In this document: positions 10,438 through 20,870 of the stretch, in pieces
Layout of the letters: every line of letters begins with the position of its first letter
Numbering within the stretch: the stretch's first letter is position 1
Assembly (NCBI RefSeq): GCF_036323735.1
Contig: NC_086025.1
Coordinates: 110,220,688-110,284,687 of the forward strand
DNA from: Rattus norvegicus
Taxonomy: Eukaryota > Chordata > Mammalia > Rodentia > Muridae
DNA length: 64,000 nt
Direction of reading: 5' to 3'
Position numbers and translations under genes: made by a program
The notes under the pieces: generated by a model
Database searches by the model: none
Told to the model about the DNA's origin: nothing
What the model saw: only the letters and a program-made list of their open reading frames with translations

Positions 10438-13400
10438 GAATGAGTTCTGAGAACAGCCAAAGCTGGTCAAGCACCAATTTCTGCTGGAACCCCAGCTATA
10501 CTTGAATCCTAATAGGAACTGGCACTTGCCTCAGAAGCCAGCCAGATCTTGATATCCTGGGACCTCTCTGTTCAAGGTTTTGAGTTTTCTCAACACTGGG
10601 CTCAGGGGATATACTTAAGTGACCATCTTACCTTTGAAGGCACTACCCAGGGCAGCCTGGTGGCTCAGGAAGAAGCTGGGGCTGAAACCACAGGCTTGTA
10701 GACGCAAGGTCCTGAGCACGGGGCAGGTCCGCAGAAGGGAGGCCAGGGCCTGAGCACAGCCATCTCCCAGTGGATTCATACTCAAGTCTAGTTCCTCCAC
10801 GTTCTAGAGAAGATATGGGATGGGCACTGAGCTCACAGACTCCCCACAAAGAGTCTGGTGTCTGCAGGGACACACACTGCCCAGCTCTCCCAGATGCACC
10901 ATTCCGCCATTGAGTGGCTCAGTGGGAACAGGGATGCCCTGCAGCTGTCACCCCACTGTACGCTGGGTCTTTACCTGGAAAGCAGTCTGGCCCAAGGAGC
11001 CTTCAACAAGCTGACGCAGGCCTTCCGGGCCCAAGTGATTGGAAGAGAGATCGAGGAGGACCAGGTTAGGCATGGTGCCCAGGGTAGCCAGTAGCTCAGT
11101 AGCACATGGGTCACCCAGTCGGTTCCCAGAAAGGCGTAGCTCCCGGAGTGCTGTGTGTAACTTGAGGGCCCTCAGCAGGGGTGTGAGCTGGGCTTGGCAC
11201 AAGGCCAGAGAACAGGCACTAAACGAAGGGCTCGAACTCTGGTGCTCCATGGCCTGCAGCACTTGCTGGTGCTCCCCTATGAAGACAAATGTAGGGTCAG
11301 GTCACCAGGGCCAGAGCTTACACCTGCCCTCTGAATCCTGCAGGCAAAGTAAAACGGTCCAGGCAGTAATACTGAGCGCCCATTCCTAAAACCCTTGGAT
11401 TTAGTACCATGCAGGGGGCTTGCATATAAGTCTTGCCGGTGGGGGGTGAGTGGGGGGGTGGTGTTTAGTTCCTTCAGCCACACTTACGCCTTCCAGTCAC
11501 CAGCTCCTGGTGACCTCCAGCCCCCCTCAGACTCCTTCTTGGGCTTTACCCCTACAGCTTAGGTTGCTTTAGGAACTGTCTTTCCAAAGGCCCATGATCT
11601 CAGGACTCCTACCTGTCTCTCACGTGTGGGTAACAGGTATAAGGCTTAGAGGAGAGCTGGGTTTCCTCAGACATGGGTATGTGCAGGGTAGACGGGGACT
11701 GCATGCCCAGCTCTTCCTGCGTATGCTCACCTTGCCCCAGGCTCTGGCAGGCCCTACGGTAGCGGTCCTTTAGTGGAGGAAGGTCCCATGACGTTACTTC
11801 AGCCATCACCTAGAGTGTACATCTGGTGAGCAGCAGTGCCTGGCAGACAGAGGTAGCCTGTGCCCGTGGCCGCGGCCCTGCTGCTGCTCACCTCGTCGTT
11901 ACTTTGCAGCACATCAGGGATGGGGTCCTGTGGGGCCAGTAGTGCTCCATCCTTCCGTAGGGTGAGCCTTGGGAGTAGCCCGCAAGTTTGGAAGTAGCGC
12001 TGGGCCGCTTGCTCTGCTAGCCAAGCCACAGAATGGACATCGCTGCCAAAGAGAATGGCGTCCTGAGCTCAGATGCACTGGGGTCCTGCTTTGGTGCTTT
12101 GAGATCTCCACCTCATTCACCTGGTGCTCCCCACCTCTGCACCTCTCCTCTGGAAAACTAGCCTCCCCCAAACCCCCCACGACAGGGTTTTTGTGTAGTC
12201 CTGGCTGTCCTGGAACTTGCTATGTAGACCAGTTTGACCTCGAACTTACAGACATCTGCTTGCTTCTGCCTCCTGAGTACTGGGATTAAAGGCAGACTAT
12301 CTGCTCTTCTGGCCAACTCTAAGGCCCATAGAACCTTCCTAGGCTGTGCTGAGGATGCCTGCTTGAGCCTGTGCAGGGCTCCCTGGGGCTCTAGGGAGTA
12401 GAGTGCCAAGTCCAAGGGAGTCCTTCTTACACATCCCCTCCTGACATGCACGTAAGGGTACTGTGTACTGAACTGCTGTTACCCCAGGCAGAGCCGCTTG
12501 ACAGACAGAAGGAAGGGTGACTGAGGACAGGGGAGAGCACTTGCCTTACCTGTGTGGGACGGGGATGAGGAAAAGGTTGTCCTGAATTTGAACTCGAACC
12601 CGGATAGGAGGGGGCTGGACCAGAAGCTAGCAGGTAAGGACAGAGGGAGGGGACAGTCAGAAAACAGCAGTCTCCACCTACACCTGTCTCATGCTAAAAG
12701 ACTGCATGTGCACCCACCAAAGGCTGGCCTGCTGCACAATTTTCTTTGTTGGGTCCTGTGGTCCTTGGCATGCTGGAGTTCTCCGTAGGCTCTGCAGTCA
12801 AGCTGGCATCTGCTGCTTTAGTCCGTGTACACCAACCATCAAGACTTGCTGGGCGACTCTGCTTGGCACGAGTCCGGGGCCTTGCAGGGCATCGCTCATA
12901 GTCTGATATGGAGGTACTGGGCCTGCTGCTGCTGCTGCTGCGGGTCAGAGGTGTATCTACCTCCAGCCATTCCTCAGCCAGGAATTCCTCCTCAGGAATG
13001 AGTGCTGTTTTGGGGGCAGGGACTTCATTTGAGCCCCGAGGCAGGCTAGGTACCAAGCGACGGCTCTGGGCACTCCCCACGCCTCGGATGGCTGCTTGGT
13101 AAGCAGCCCGGCAAGCGCTTGAAATGGCTGTCTCTCTACTTTTGGATGGGTCAGGTGTCTTGGCTTCACCCTGCTGTGTGCTGTGTCTCAGTCTTTTCTG
13201 AGATGGCCTGCAGGGGTTTGTGTTGTCGTCATCGTCCTCCGAGCTGCTACTGCTGCTGGCTGGCCTGTGCCTGTTCTTTCGAGGTCTGCACACTGCAGAC
13301 ACAGTTTCCTCCAGAAAGACCTTAGCAGGGGCTGGAGAGGCCTCTGGAGGTCTAGGAGTATACGAGGGGGGTTTTGGACAGGGGCTTGAGGGAGGAGAGG

Positions 13401-16400
13401 TCTCAGGGTCGAAGAGATGATTATTTGGAATGGTCTGGAGGGCAGGGGAGCTGTGGGAAGCTGAAGAAGAGAGAATAAATCATGAGATAGGACCTCACTT
13501 TTAGGGCTAGGAACAGGAGAGATAGAGGAGGCCCTGGCTCTGTTTACCTTGGCCTGAGGAGGCCATCTGGAGCCTCCTCTCCATGGATGCGGCCTTCTGT
13601 CTTGTCTCAAGGTCAAGATCCCTGAAGTACAGCTTCACCCACTGCTGCAGTGTCTCCAGTGGGCTGAGGCCCTGAGTGGCACTCAGTTGAGCAGAGGAAC
13701 GACAGACTATCGAGTCCCTGTCCTCCCGGCCCGTGCCCCGACTCACCTTCCTGGTGCGGAGAGTTACGGACGCCCCTCGCTCAATGAGGAGCTCAGCTAC
13801 CTCAAAGTGGCCACAGTTGAGGGCATCATGCAGGGGGGTGATGCCATCACACCCCTGGCCACCCGGGTCATCCACTGCTGCTCCATGGTCCAGAAGGAAG
13901 CGCACAATCTCTGGGGAGGTGAGGTGGGTCAGCACATGAACTCAGATCCCAGTAACATTCATCCTTGCCCCCTGTCGCACATGTCTGCCCTGGGCTTGGC
14001 CTGATCTTACTCACCAAGATGTCCATAGTTGCAAGCTTCATGTAGAGGAGTCCAGCCACAGTAGTCTCGGGGATTCAGGGGATGGCCCTAGGGCCAAGGA
14101 AAGAAGATGGGTCCTAGTCCTAGTCCTAGTCCTAGTCCTAGTCCTAGTCCTAGTCCTAGTCCTAGTGCTGATTTGTGCCTAGCGCCCAGAGTAGGCCTCA
14201 AAGATTTACTCCTTGATATAGCCTTCTTTCCCTCTTTCGGTGTTACCAAAGAAGAGGAGGCTATGTCCTGCCCTTCTTGATGCCTAGCTGGCTACACTGT
14301 CATAGTCACTCAGTCTGCCGGCCATTGTCACCCTAACTAACTGGGCCAGCTCAGCTCACTTACTTAGTCTGCCGGCCATTGTCACCCTAACTGGGCCAGC
14401 TCACTCACCCACCTCAGGAATGCTAGGCAGGTACTTGGCATCTCTTCTATTTTTAAAAACAAAGCTATAAAGAAGATACTGCTGGGTCCACAGCTCCCTG
14501 AGGAGGCAAGGGTTCAATGATCTCTCCAGGGATTGTACCCACCTGCTTCACAAGATCCTGGACACGGCGCAGTTGGCCTTCGATGCAAGCTCGGTGCAAC
14601 AGGGTCTCTCCCATGTCATTGCGCCGGTTCCACTGTAAGTGTAGCTGCCCCGACATGGGGCAGAAGTGTGAGGGGCGGAGGTATTGCTGGGTATAGAGCC
14701 GCTGGGCTACAGGAACGGGGAGGGCATGTGGTCCTCACCTTGTTTATCTTCCGCCGCCCCACACAGCCCTGAAGCTCCTCCTCTTCCTCCAGCTGCTGAG
14801 ACAGGCCGTCAGCATCATCCTCTAGAAGAGTTAAGTCTGCTGACCCGAGCCTATAGTGTTCTAGCTCTCTGGGGCAGAGCGGCCACAAGCAGGAAGGCAG
14901 ACTCTGGGGCCTGTGAGCTCGGTAGCCAGGTAAAGCAAAGCTGAGTCCCAGCCCAACCCAGCTCCACCAGAAGACAGCTTCTCATTTGTTTATGGCTTTT
15001 CAAAACAGGCTTTCTCTGGCTGTCTCGGAACTTGCTCTGTAGACCATGCTGGCCTCCATCTCCCAGAACTGCCTGCCTCAGCCTCCTGGTGGTGCGTCAC
15101 AACCTCCCGGATAGCCCATCTCTATTTCACCACTATATTATACACAGGCGCTAAAGGAAGCAACTGCCCTTCAGCCCCTCCTTCAGAGGAATTGTCCACT
15201 CAATTCCTGTTCATTATGTGCTGGCCTATACCCAGAGCCTGTCCTGCAGATCAGTCTTTATTACAGACTTTCCCTCTGAGCAAACACCCTTGTGAGGGTA
15301 AGTCACCTGCTTAGCCAGTCACCTTGTGTCGTACTGGCCTCTGGGCTTCTCCCATTACCAGTGATTCTTCTCAGAGGCTCTTATGCAGGCCTGATGCCCA
15401 CTCCTGGCTCCCACTGGCCCTTTCTCTGTCTTCCTCTCCGCTCTCTCTTATGGATGTGACCACGAGCTGAAGGATACTCCCTAAAGTTTTAGTACCTGGT
15501 TCTCTCTTCTCCCTCATAACACTGAAAAACCAATACTCGACCTCTCTCATCCTCTAAGACATGGCCTGACTCCCCAGGAACTGAGTCTCCAGTCTTCTAA
15601 GTTCGCACTTGAAGTCAGGGTTTTTCTAGGAACCGAAGCCACAGACCTCACAGTTGGGTCTTGCGTGACCACCACAGTGCTGGGAATCAGCCCTCAGCTC
15701 CACAGCTTCCGGCCTGCCTTGTCCCAGAGGGAAGACGCTTTCATTCCTAGAACTGCTGGGCAAGTCTCGTAAAAGTGAAGCACAGCAATGGCCCCAACCA
15801 CAGCCTGTCACCCTCAAGGCCGTGCAGGACATACAGTCTCACCCTGCCAGGACCATCTCCTTAGGCTTTGACCCAAACAACTGACTTTCAGCCGGGTAGT
15901 GGTCAGACAGAAAGAACCCTTGTGTCTGACGCCCACTCCGCCCCTGACCAGTTCTTTCCACAGGGAGCTCCCAATCACTATCGTCCCATGCTCTGTATAC
16001 ATGCCGCGCCTCCTCCATGCACTGCCACCTAACTGTAGCACTGTCACCCCGAGGTCCTCCGCAGGCTCCATAAAGACACATCTCCAGCACACACCAGCCC
16101 ATCCCAGCCGTCATCCCAGAGCAGAAGCAGGCAGAAAGGGCAAGTGCACCCAGCCCCACCCACCATGCAAGGCAGCACGTGGCCCTCACCGCTCTCTGAG
16201 AGCTCCATTTCACTGGTCTCCAGGGCCTCACTGGCTTCTTCCTCTTCCTCCTCCTCTTCTTCCTCCTCTTCCTCTGTGTCTTTTGCCATACTCAGCTCCT
16301 GCAGTCTGATTTCAGTGTCACGGGCTTCTTGGGGCTGCAACTTCAGTTGCACAGTGTAAAGATGCTGTAAGATCTGCCTCTGGGGAGCAGAGATGTCCAG

Positions 16401-19400
16401 TTGAGGAACAAGCAGGACCACGAAGAGCAGTTAATGTAAGGCAAAACAGGTTGAGGCACAAGAATTTTAACTTCGGGGTTAGCTTGGGCAACTTAGTGAG
16501 ACTCTGTCTCGTTTTTTTAAAAAAGGATTTATTTATTTAATATATATGAGTAAACTATAGCTGTCTTCAGACACATCAGAAGAGGACATTGGATCTCATT
16601 CCAGATGGTTGTGAGCCATCCTGTGCTCGTTGGGATTTGAACTCAGGACCTTTGGAAGAGCAGTCAGTGCTCTTAACCGCTGAGCCATCTCTCCAGCCTG
16701 AGACCCGTCTCAAAATGAAAATACAAGGGGGCCGGAGAGATGGCTCAGCTGTTAAGAGTACCCGACTGCTCTTCCAGAGGTCATGAGTTCAATTCCCAGC
16801 AACCACATGGTGGCTCACAACCATCTGTAAAGAGATCTGATGCCCTCTTCTGGTGTATCTGAAGACAGCTACAGTGTACTTATCTCTATATATATATATA
16901 ATAAATAAAATAAAAAGAAAAGAAAAAAAAAATGAAAATACAAAACGGGCCAGGGGTAGTTAGGTTGAGAGTAAGATCTTAAGGTCGAAAGCCAGGAAAA
17001 GTGAAAGCTAGATTTATCTGGGGATCCGGTGCTGGTGGGATGGGCTCTCATACCTGCAGTTGGTACCGCTGGGCCTGCTGAGCACAGCCGAAAGCCTTCT
17101 GGAAGCATGGAGCTAGCAGCTCATATGCATCTCCAGCTTCCTCACGGGCCAGTCCAATGTTGAACCAAGTCTTAGCTTCCTGAACCAGAGAGGGAAATGC
17201 CACGAGGTTGGTGGCTGCCTATCATCTCCAGCTGCCCACAGCCATAAGCTGGTTTCCCTTAGCTGCTCATATGAAACTGGAAGATCTGCTTTGTCTCTGT
17301 CCCCAGTTGACAGACCATGATAGTGCCTGGAAGGAACAGCCTTTCTAGGGGAAGCATCCGCTTGCACCCGTTACCGGAGAATGGTGGGCTCAAGGTAGAA
17401 GCATAAAAATGCACCAGTGTGTGCGGAGGGGACGAGGGCACGTCACCTCCAGGGCATTGCCTTTGCGTAGCCTCAGTTCCTCTTCATAGTGGTGTACAGC
17501 CTTGTGGTAATCCTTCATGTCTCCCAGCGTGGTGGCCAGGGATTCGTGGATGACAGCCAGCTCGAGGTCCGGTCTGTTCAGCAGCTCAGCAAAGTGCAGC
17601 TAAGAAGCCAGCACAGGGGGGTTAGGGATTTAGCTCAGTGGTAGAACGCTTGCCTAGCAAGCACAAGGCCCTGGGTTCAGTCCCCAGCTCCAAAAAAAAG
17701 AAAAAAGAAAAAAGAAAAAAAAAAAAAAAAAAAAAAAAAAGAAGCCAGAACAGTAAGCCTCAGACCCTCTTGTGTGCTGCTGCCACTGTCCTCCCACCCT
17801 GTGGAGGAGGGGAGCACTCACCTGCTTCTGGTAAGCCTCAGATGCCTTGGGGAAGTCATCGGCTTTGGAGAAAAGGTCCCCCAACTGTTCACAGATAGCC
17901 ATGGCACCTTGAAGATCATTGCCCTCAGCCTCTTGCAGCTGCTGCTGCAGCCGGACCACGGCCAATACTGCCAAAAAGAATCTCGAGTGAGGGGGGTGTC
18001 ATACAGCATAGGGCCCCAAGCACAGCCTACCCCCACCAGCCATATTCCCTCAGGCAGCGGCCTGAGAGCCAGGGAAATGGCTCAGCGTGACCATTGGTCA
18101 GAGTAGGTAGTGGGGATATTGACCACTAGGAACTTCTGAAGGTTAGAAGGGTAAGTATGCCTGGCAGCCTAGAACAGTGCTTGGTCTGAAGATCTGAACA
18201 CTAGTGACTGTCACTGTCAGTCTCTGGGACACAGTATGACACCTGTGCTCCCATTTGCTAATGCTGTCTTGGGACAAAGGTCCAGTCAGTTTCTTCCACA
18301 CCCTCTAGTGTCCTCCACACCCTGTGCAGCAGGCTTAGACAAAAGCAAGGGTCTTCAACTGACAGAAATCTACCCTTGCTGTCAGAGGCTCATGCCCACA
18401 TTGCCACATCCCCAAGAAGCTGGGTGTCTCCTGCTGGGAGGGCAGAGCCCTTCTCCGACCCCTAGGGCTCTCAGTTCAGGGACCCCATGCAGCCTCACCA
18501 TACTTGAGACTCTGACAGATAGCCACTCTCTGGTTAGGCTTCTGAGAGCCCAACCTATAGGCCTTCTTCAGGGCTCGTTTGGCAGCCAGAAAGTCCCCCA
18601 GATCTTGGAGCACCTAGAAAGAGGGGGAAAAACTAAGACCTGTAGACTCACTAAGGCCCAGGCCCAAGCGGACAATGAAAGGAGAGGTACCTGAGACACT
18701 AGCATGCAACATTCGCTTTCCATGAATCTCATCTTCATGGCACGTGCACATTCCCGGGCCCCCTCCAAGCAGCGCATGGCCTGAGAGTGCTGCCCTCCGC
18801 GCCAGTGGATGGCACCCAGGTTGTATCGGGCCCGGAACAGATCTTCATACAGATGGTTCTGCCTGTGGAGGATGAGGTAACAGGAGCTCAGAGTGTCCAG
18901 TGTCCACCAGCCTTGGAACAGTGGACCCCGAAATGCCTATGATATTGTTGATGTTCAACCAGTTACGGCTACAGACACCACACAGACCCTGGGCTCTACC
19001 ATGCTATGGTTTCAGGCCTATATCTTCTTCTCCTCAGCCTGCAGCATAAATGTACATGGCAAACGAACAACTTAGGCAAGCTGCCCTCTCAGAAGGATCC
19101 CAGGCGACCACCCGCTCCCTCCTCCTCACTCAGCGAGAAAGATGCTCTTTTTGAAGTAGTTGTTGCACTGGGCTGTCTGCTGCAGGCTCTCACAGGTGAG
19201 GCCCAGATTGAGGTAGAGACGGGTCCTCATCTCACTCAGTTCCCGCTGGGTCAGCATCCCTGGAAAGCAAGAGCTTTAGGGACTCAATTGCCTCCTCTGG
19301 GTATGGGGTTTTCCCTTTATCCCACCCTTTTTCCATCTCTTATTGAGTGAGCCAGGAGTCTGCTGCAGATAGAGTATACAGGGAAGGGGCAGATGTCTCA

Positions 19401-20643
19401 CAGGTTCAAGCTGGTGAGCAACTCAGGCCTTGGAAAGGGAGGACCTAGAATGCAGGATATGGGGAGGGAAAATCCAGGGAAAGGGCACCCACCCTCTAGT
19501 TTCTCATCCACAATAGCCAAACTCTTCTCAAAGGCAGCCTGTGCCTGCAGCAAGGAATCTCTTGATTGGCAGTGGTCATATACATCCAGATGGGTGCGGC
19601 CAATGGTGGCCCAGGCTCTCTGCAATTCAGTGTGGTTGGACAGGGAACCAGCTAGATCCAGGTAGAGATGCTGGTGCTAGTGTAGAAAAAAAAAGCGTGG
19701 GCTGGAGAGATGGCTCAGTGGTTAAGAGCACGGATTGTTCTTCCAGAGGTCCTGAGTTCAAATCCCAGCAACCACACGTGGCTCACAACCATCTGTAATG
19801 GGATCCGACAGCCACAGTGTACTTATATATAATAAATAAATCTTTAAAAAAAAGAGAGAAGAAAAAGCATTTGAAGTACCAGAGGAAGCTACTCTTATGA
19901 AAGAGAACCTTCTGTTTCCCAAAATTCAACAGAGTTGGCTACACCCATGTCCTATCTTTCCTGTGCAAAGGACTGTCTATGTAGCAGTGTTGTCATGGGA
20001 GACCACTAAGGGCTGCCTGGAGTGTTGCTTGCCATAGCAGTGGGTCCCGAGTCTTCTCTTCAGTTGTCACAAACTCATTCATCCCCGAGTCAAGAGCCGG
20101 GCAGCGCCCCGAGTAAGCATAAGGGTGTGACTGCCTGCCGTGTCAGTTGTCGCTGAATACTATTTGTATACTAGTCCTCACTCCTCAACAAGAAGTGAAG
20201 GCTCTGTACCTTCAGAGCAGCAGAGTAGTTCTCCATTTCAGCCAGCCGCTCTCCGATCTTGCGGTGGGCCACAGCGCAGCCTAGGGTGTCCTGGACACTC
20301 TCTAGCAGATGTAGCTCCTGCTGGTGCTCCTCTAAAGCTTCCTGGAAGCGACCTGCCGGAAGAGGGGCGTGGGGGGCTCAAGGTGCGCCATCACTCAGTC
20401 AGTCCCCTGCCGCCAGCCCTCCCTCTCACCACTCCGGCTCACCGTGGCTAGCTAGCAGCTCCCCCAGCTGGTGGCAGCAGACCGCCTCCTCGCACAGCTG
20501 TCCATTCCTCTGGGCCCTGGCCTTCGCCTTGCTCAGCTCTGCCGGAAGAGAGAATCAAGTCTAACCCAGGACCCGACCCACACCCTGCGTCCCGACAAGT
20601 ACGCCCCAGAATACTCACGGCGAAGCTCCTGTTCCAGCGTCAT
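6084..20643 (-). CDS. Tonsl: TONSL (tonsoku-like, NFKBIL2), replication-fork histone reader (1363 aa)
   Basis: TONSL partners MMS22L in homologous-recombination repair of stalled forks and reads new histone H4 unmethylated at K20. Exons: 20619-20643, 20443-20538, 20210-20352, 19493-19676, 19130-19259, 18691-18862, 18499-18613, 17822-17967, 17447-17599, 17054-17179, 16190-16379, 14739-14821, 14543-14632, 14015-14087, 13747-13910, 13548-13671, 12718-13460, 12550-12614, 11892-12042, 11731-11809, 10975-11276, 10632-10803, 9776-9951, 9402-9475, 8870-9003, 6084-6265. The sum is 4092 nt, with phase kept at every junction. Domains: TPR repeats about 27-430 (WATIGRTHLD, EDLFRARYNLG); an acidic stretch about 465-515 with a 13-residue Glu run; ankyrin repeats about 522-632 (GETLLHRACIEGQ, GWTPLHEACNYGHLEIV); a disordered Ser/Pro-rich linker 672-920, all from one 743-nt exon; a ubiquitin-like fold about 921-1000; leucine-rich repeats about 1030-1345 that bind MMS22L. 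No TATA box; a ZNF143-type site lies upstream. Several introns carry SINEs close to splice sites. Confidence 0.97.
6720..6760 (+). other. G-rich tract, potential G-quadruplex
   Basis: At least five runs of three or more G lie within about 35 bp on the plus strand, in Tonsl intron 25. Because Tonsl is transcribed from the other direction, its RNA would be C-rich here and the G-rich strand is the template strand. Confidence 0.6.
7231..7337 (-). repeat. ID SINE, minus strand, Tonsl intron 25
   Basis: Long T/C tail (7229-7261) then a full ID body ending CTAAATCCCCAACCCCC. The flanking duplication around AA(G)GAACACTGTT is imperfect, suggesting some age. The element is in sense orientation relative to Tonsl. 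Confidence 0.88.
7487..7640 (+). repeat. B1 SINE, plus strand
   Basis: Starts GCCGGGCGGTGGTGGCGCAC, the 7SL-derived head, and runs to a CAAAACAA-type tail. It lies antisense within Tonsl intron 25. Confidence 0.85.
7873..8000 (+). repeat. ID SINE with (AAAT)n tail
   Basis: A complete ID body (7873-7950) with an A-rich tail that has grown into an AAAT microsatellite (about 7965-8000). Tonsl intron 25. Confidence 0.92.
8089..8362 (+). repeat. B2 SINE followed by B1-like SINE
   Basis: The B2 head GGACTGGAGAGGTGGCTCAG is at about 8089 and the element runs to about 8231. It is directly followed by a B1-like monomer (GGCAGTGGTGGCACACACC, to about 8362). Both lie antisense to Tonsl. Confidence 0.8.
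10384..10434. repeat. (GT)n microsatellite
   Basis: About 22 GT units with one TATA interruption near 10398-10401, within Tonsl intron 22. Confidence 0.93.
12182..12293 (-). repeat. B1 SINE, minus strand
   Basis: Reads GACAGGGTTTTTGTGTAGTC through GGGATTAAAGGC, the reverse complement of a B1 monomer missing its 5' head. Tonsl intron 18. Confidence 0.8.
14112..14166. repeat. (TCCTAG)9 hexanucleotide array
   Basis: About nine perfect copies of a 6-bp unit in Tonsl intron 13. On the transcribed strand each unit reads CTAGGA, so each carries an AG. The array ends 24 nt upstream of the acceptor for the exon at 14015-14087. Confidence 0.97.
14312..14400. repeat. Tandem duplication, period 54 bp
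   Basis: AGTCTGCCGGCCATTGTCAC begins at 14312 and again at 14366, followed in both by CCTAACT and GGGCCAGCTCA. The first copy has an extra AACT unit. It is intronic (Tonsl intron 13). Confidence 0.92.
14985..15110 (-). repeat. Diverged B1 SINE, minus strand
   Basis: CTGTAGACCATGCTGGCCT and CTGCCTCAGCCTCCTGGTGG are B1-like in reverse, with notable divergence. Tonsl intron 11. Confidence 0.65.
16514..16698 (-). repeat. B2 SINE, minus strand (left arm of inverted pair)
   Basis: From an A/T tail near 16514 to TGAGCCATCTCTCCAGCC at 16681-16698, a full-length reversed B2. It faces a plus-strand B2 about 30 bp away. Tonsl intron 10. Confidence 0.9.
16727..16928 (+). repeat. B2 SINE, plus strand (right arm of inverted pair)
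   Basis: Head GGCCGGAGAGATGGCTCAG; tail of (TA)n and AATAAA-like repeats. A perfect 15-bp duplication, AAAATGAAAATACAA, lies at 16712-16726 and 16929-16943, so this copy is well bounded and fairly young. Confidence 0.93.
17617..17739 (+). repeat. ID SINE abutting a Tonsl 3' splice site
   Basis: An ID body with a long A-rich tail occupies more than half of the 222-nt Tonsl intron 8 (17600-17821). The flanking duplication is AGAAGCCAGCACAG at 17603-17616 and AGAAGCCAGAACAG at 17740-17753 (one mismatch). Read on the Tonsl strand, the element's end contributes CTAAC 18-22 nt upstream of the exon 9 acceptor. Confidence 0.93.
19699..19850 (+). repeat. B2 SINE beside Tonsl exon 4 acceptor
   Basis: Head GGGCTGGAGAGATGGCTCAG begins 22 nt upstream (on the Tonsl strand) of the exon 4 acceptor at 19677. 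It ends in AATAAATAAATC and an A-run. It lies antisense to Tonsl in intron 3. Confidence 0.88.
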
Positions 20644-20870
20644 ATTCACACAGCCACCGCCGCCGCCGCCGCCGCCGCGAAAATCTGGACTTCCCGCGCT
20701 TCTCTGAGCCCACGCCCATTACCTCGTTCCACCCCTAACACGCAGGGCCCACCCAGTCTTCTGAGCGCATGCTTAACTCCGCCCCTCCGGTGGCCCAAGT
20801 GCTGTAGACCCCAGGCCTCCTGGGATTTGTAGTCCGACGAGCTCCAGCATGGCGGGATCAGAGAGCCCAA
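20644..20870 (-). promoter_or_regulatory. Tonsl: Tonsl 5' UTR and promoter with ZNF143-type motif
   Basis: Just upstream of the ATG (20641-20643) lies a run of about eight CGG triplets on the transcribed strand (20656-20679). About 180 bp upstream, 20821-20834 reads GACTACAAATCCCA on the minus strand and continues AGGAGGC, a close match to the ZNF143/THAP11 (SBS) promoter motif ACTACAAxTCCCA. This family of sites is typical of TATA-less, often bidirectional, housekeeping promoters. The exact transcription start is inferred. Confidence 0.75.

Noticed and set aside
14112..14166. Regular repeat array considered as CRISPR-like
   Set aside because: A 6-bp perfect unit with no spacers, in an intron of a mammalian gene; a plain hexanucleotide microsatellite.
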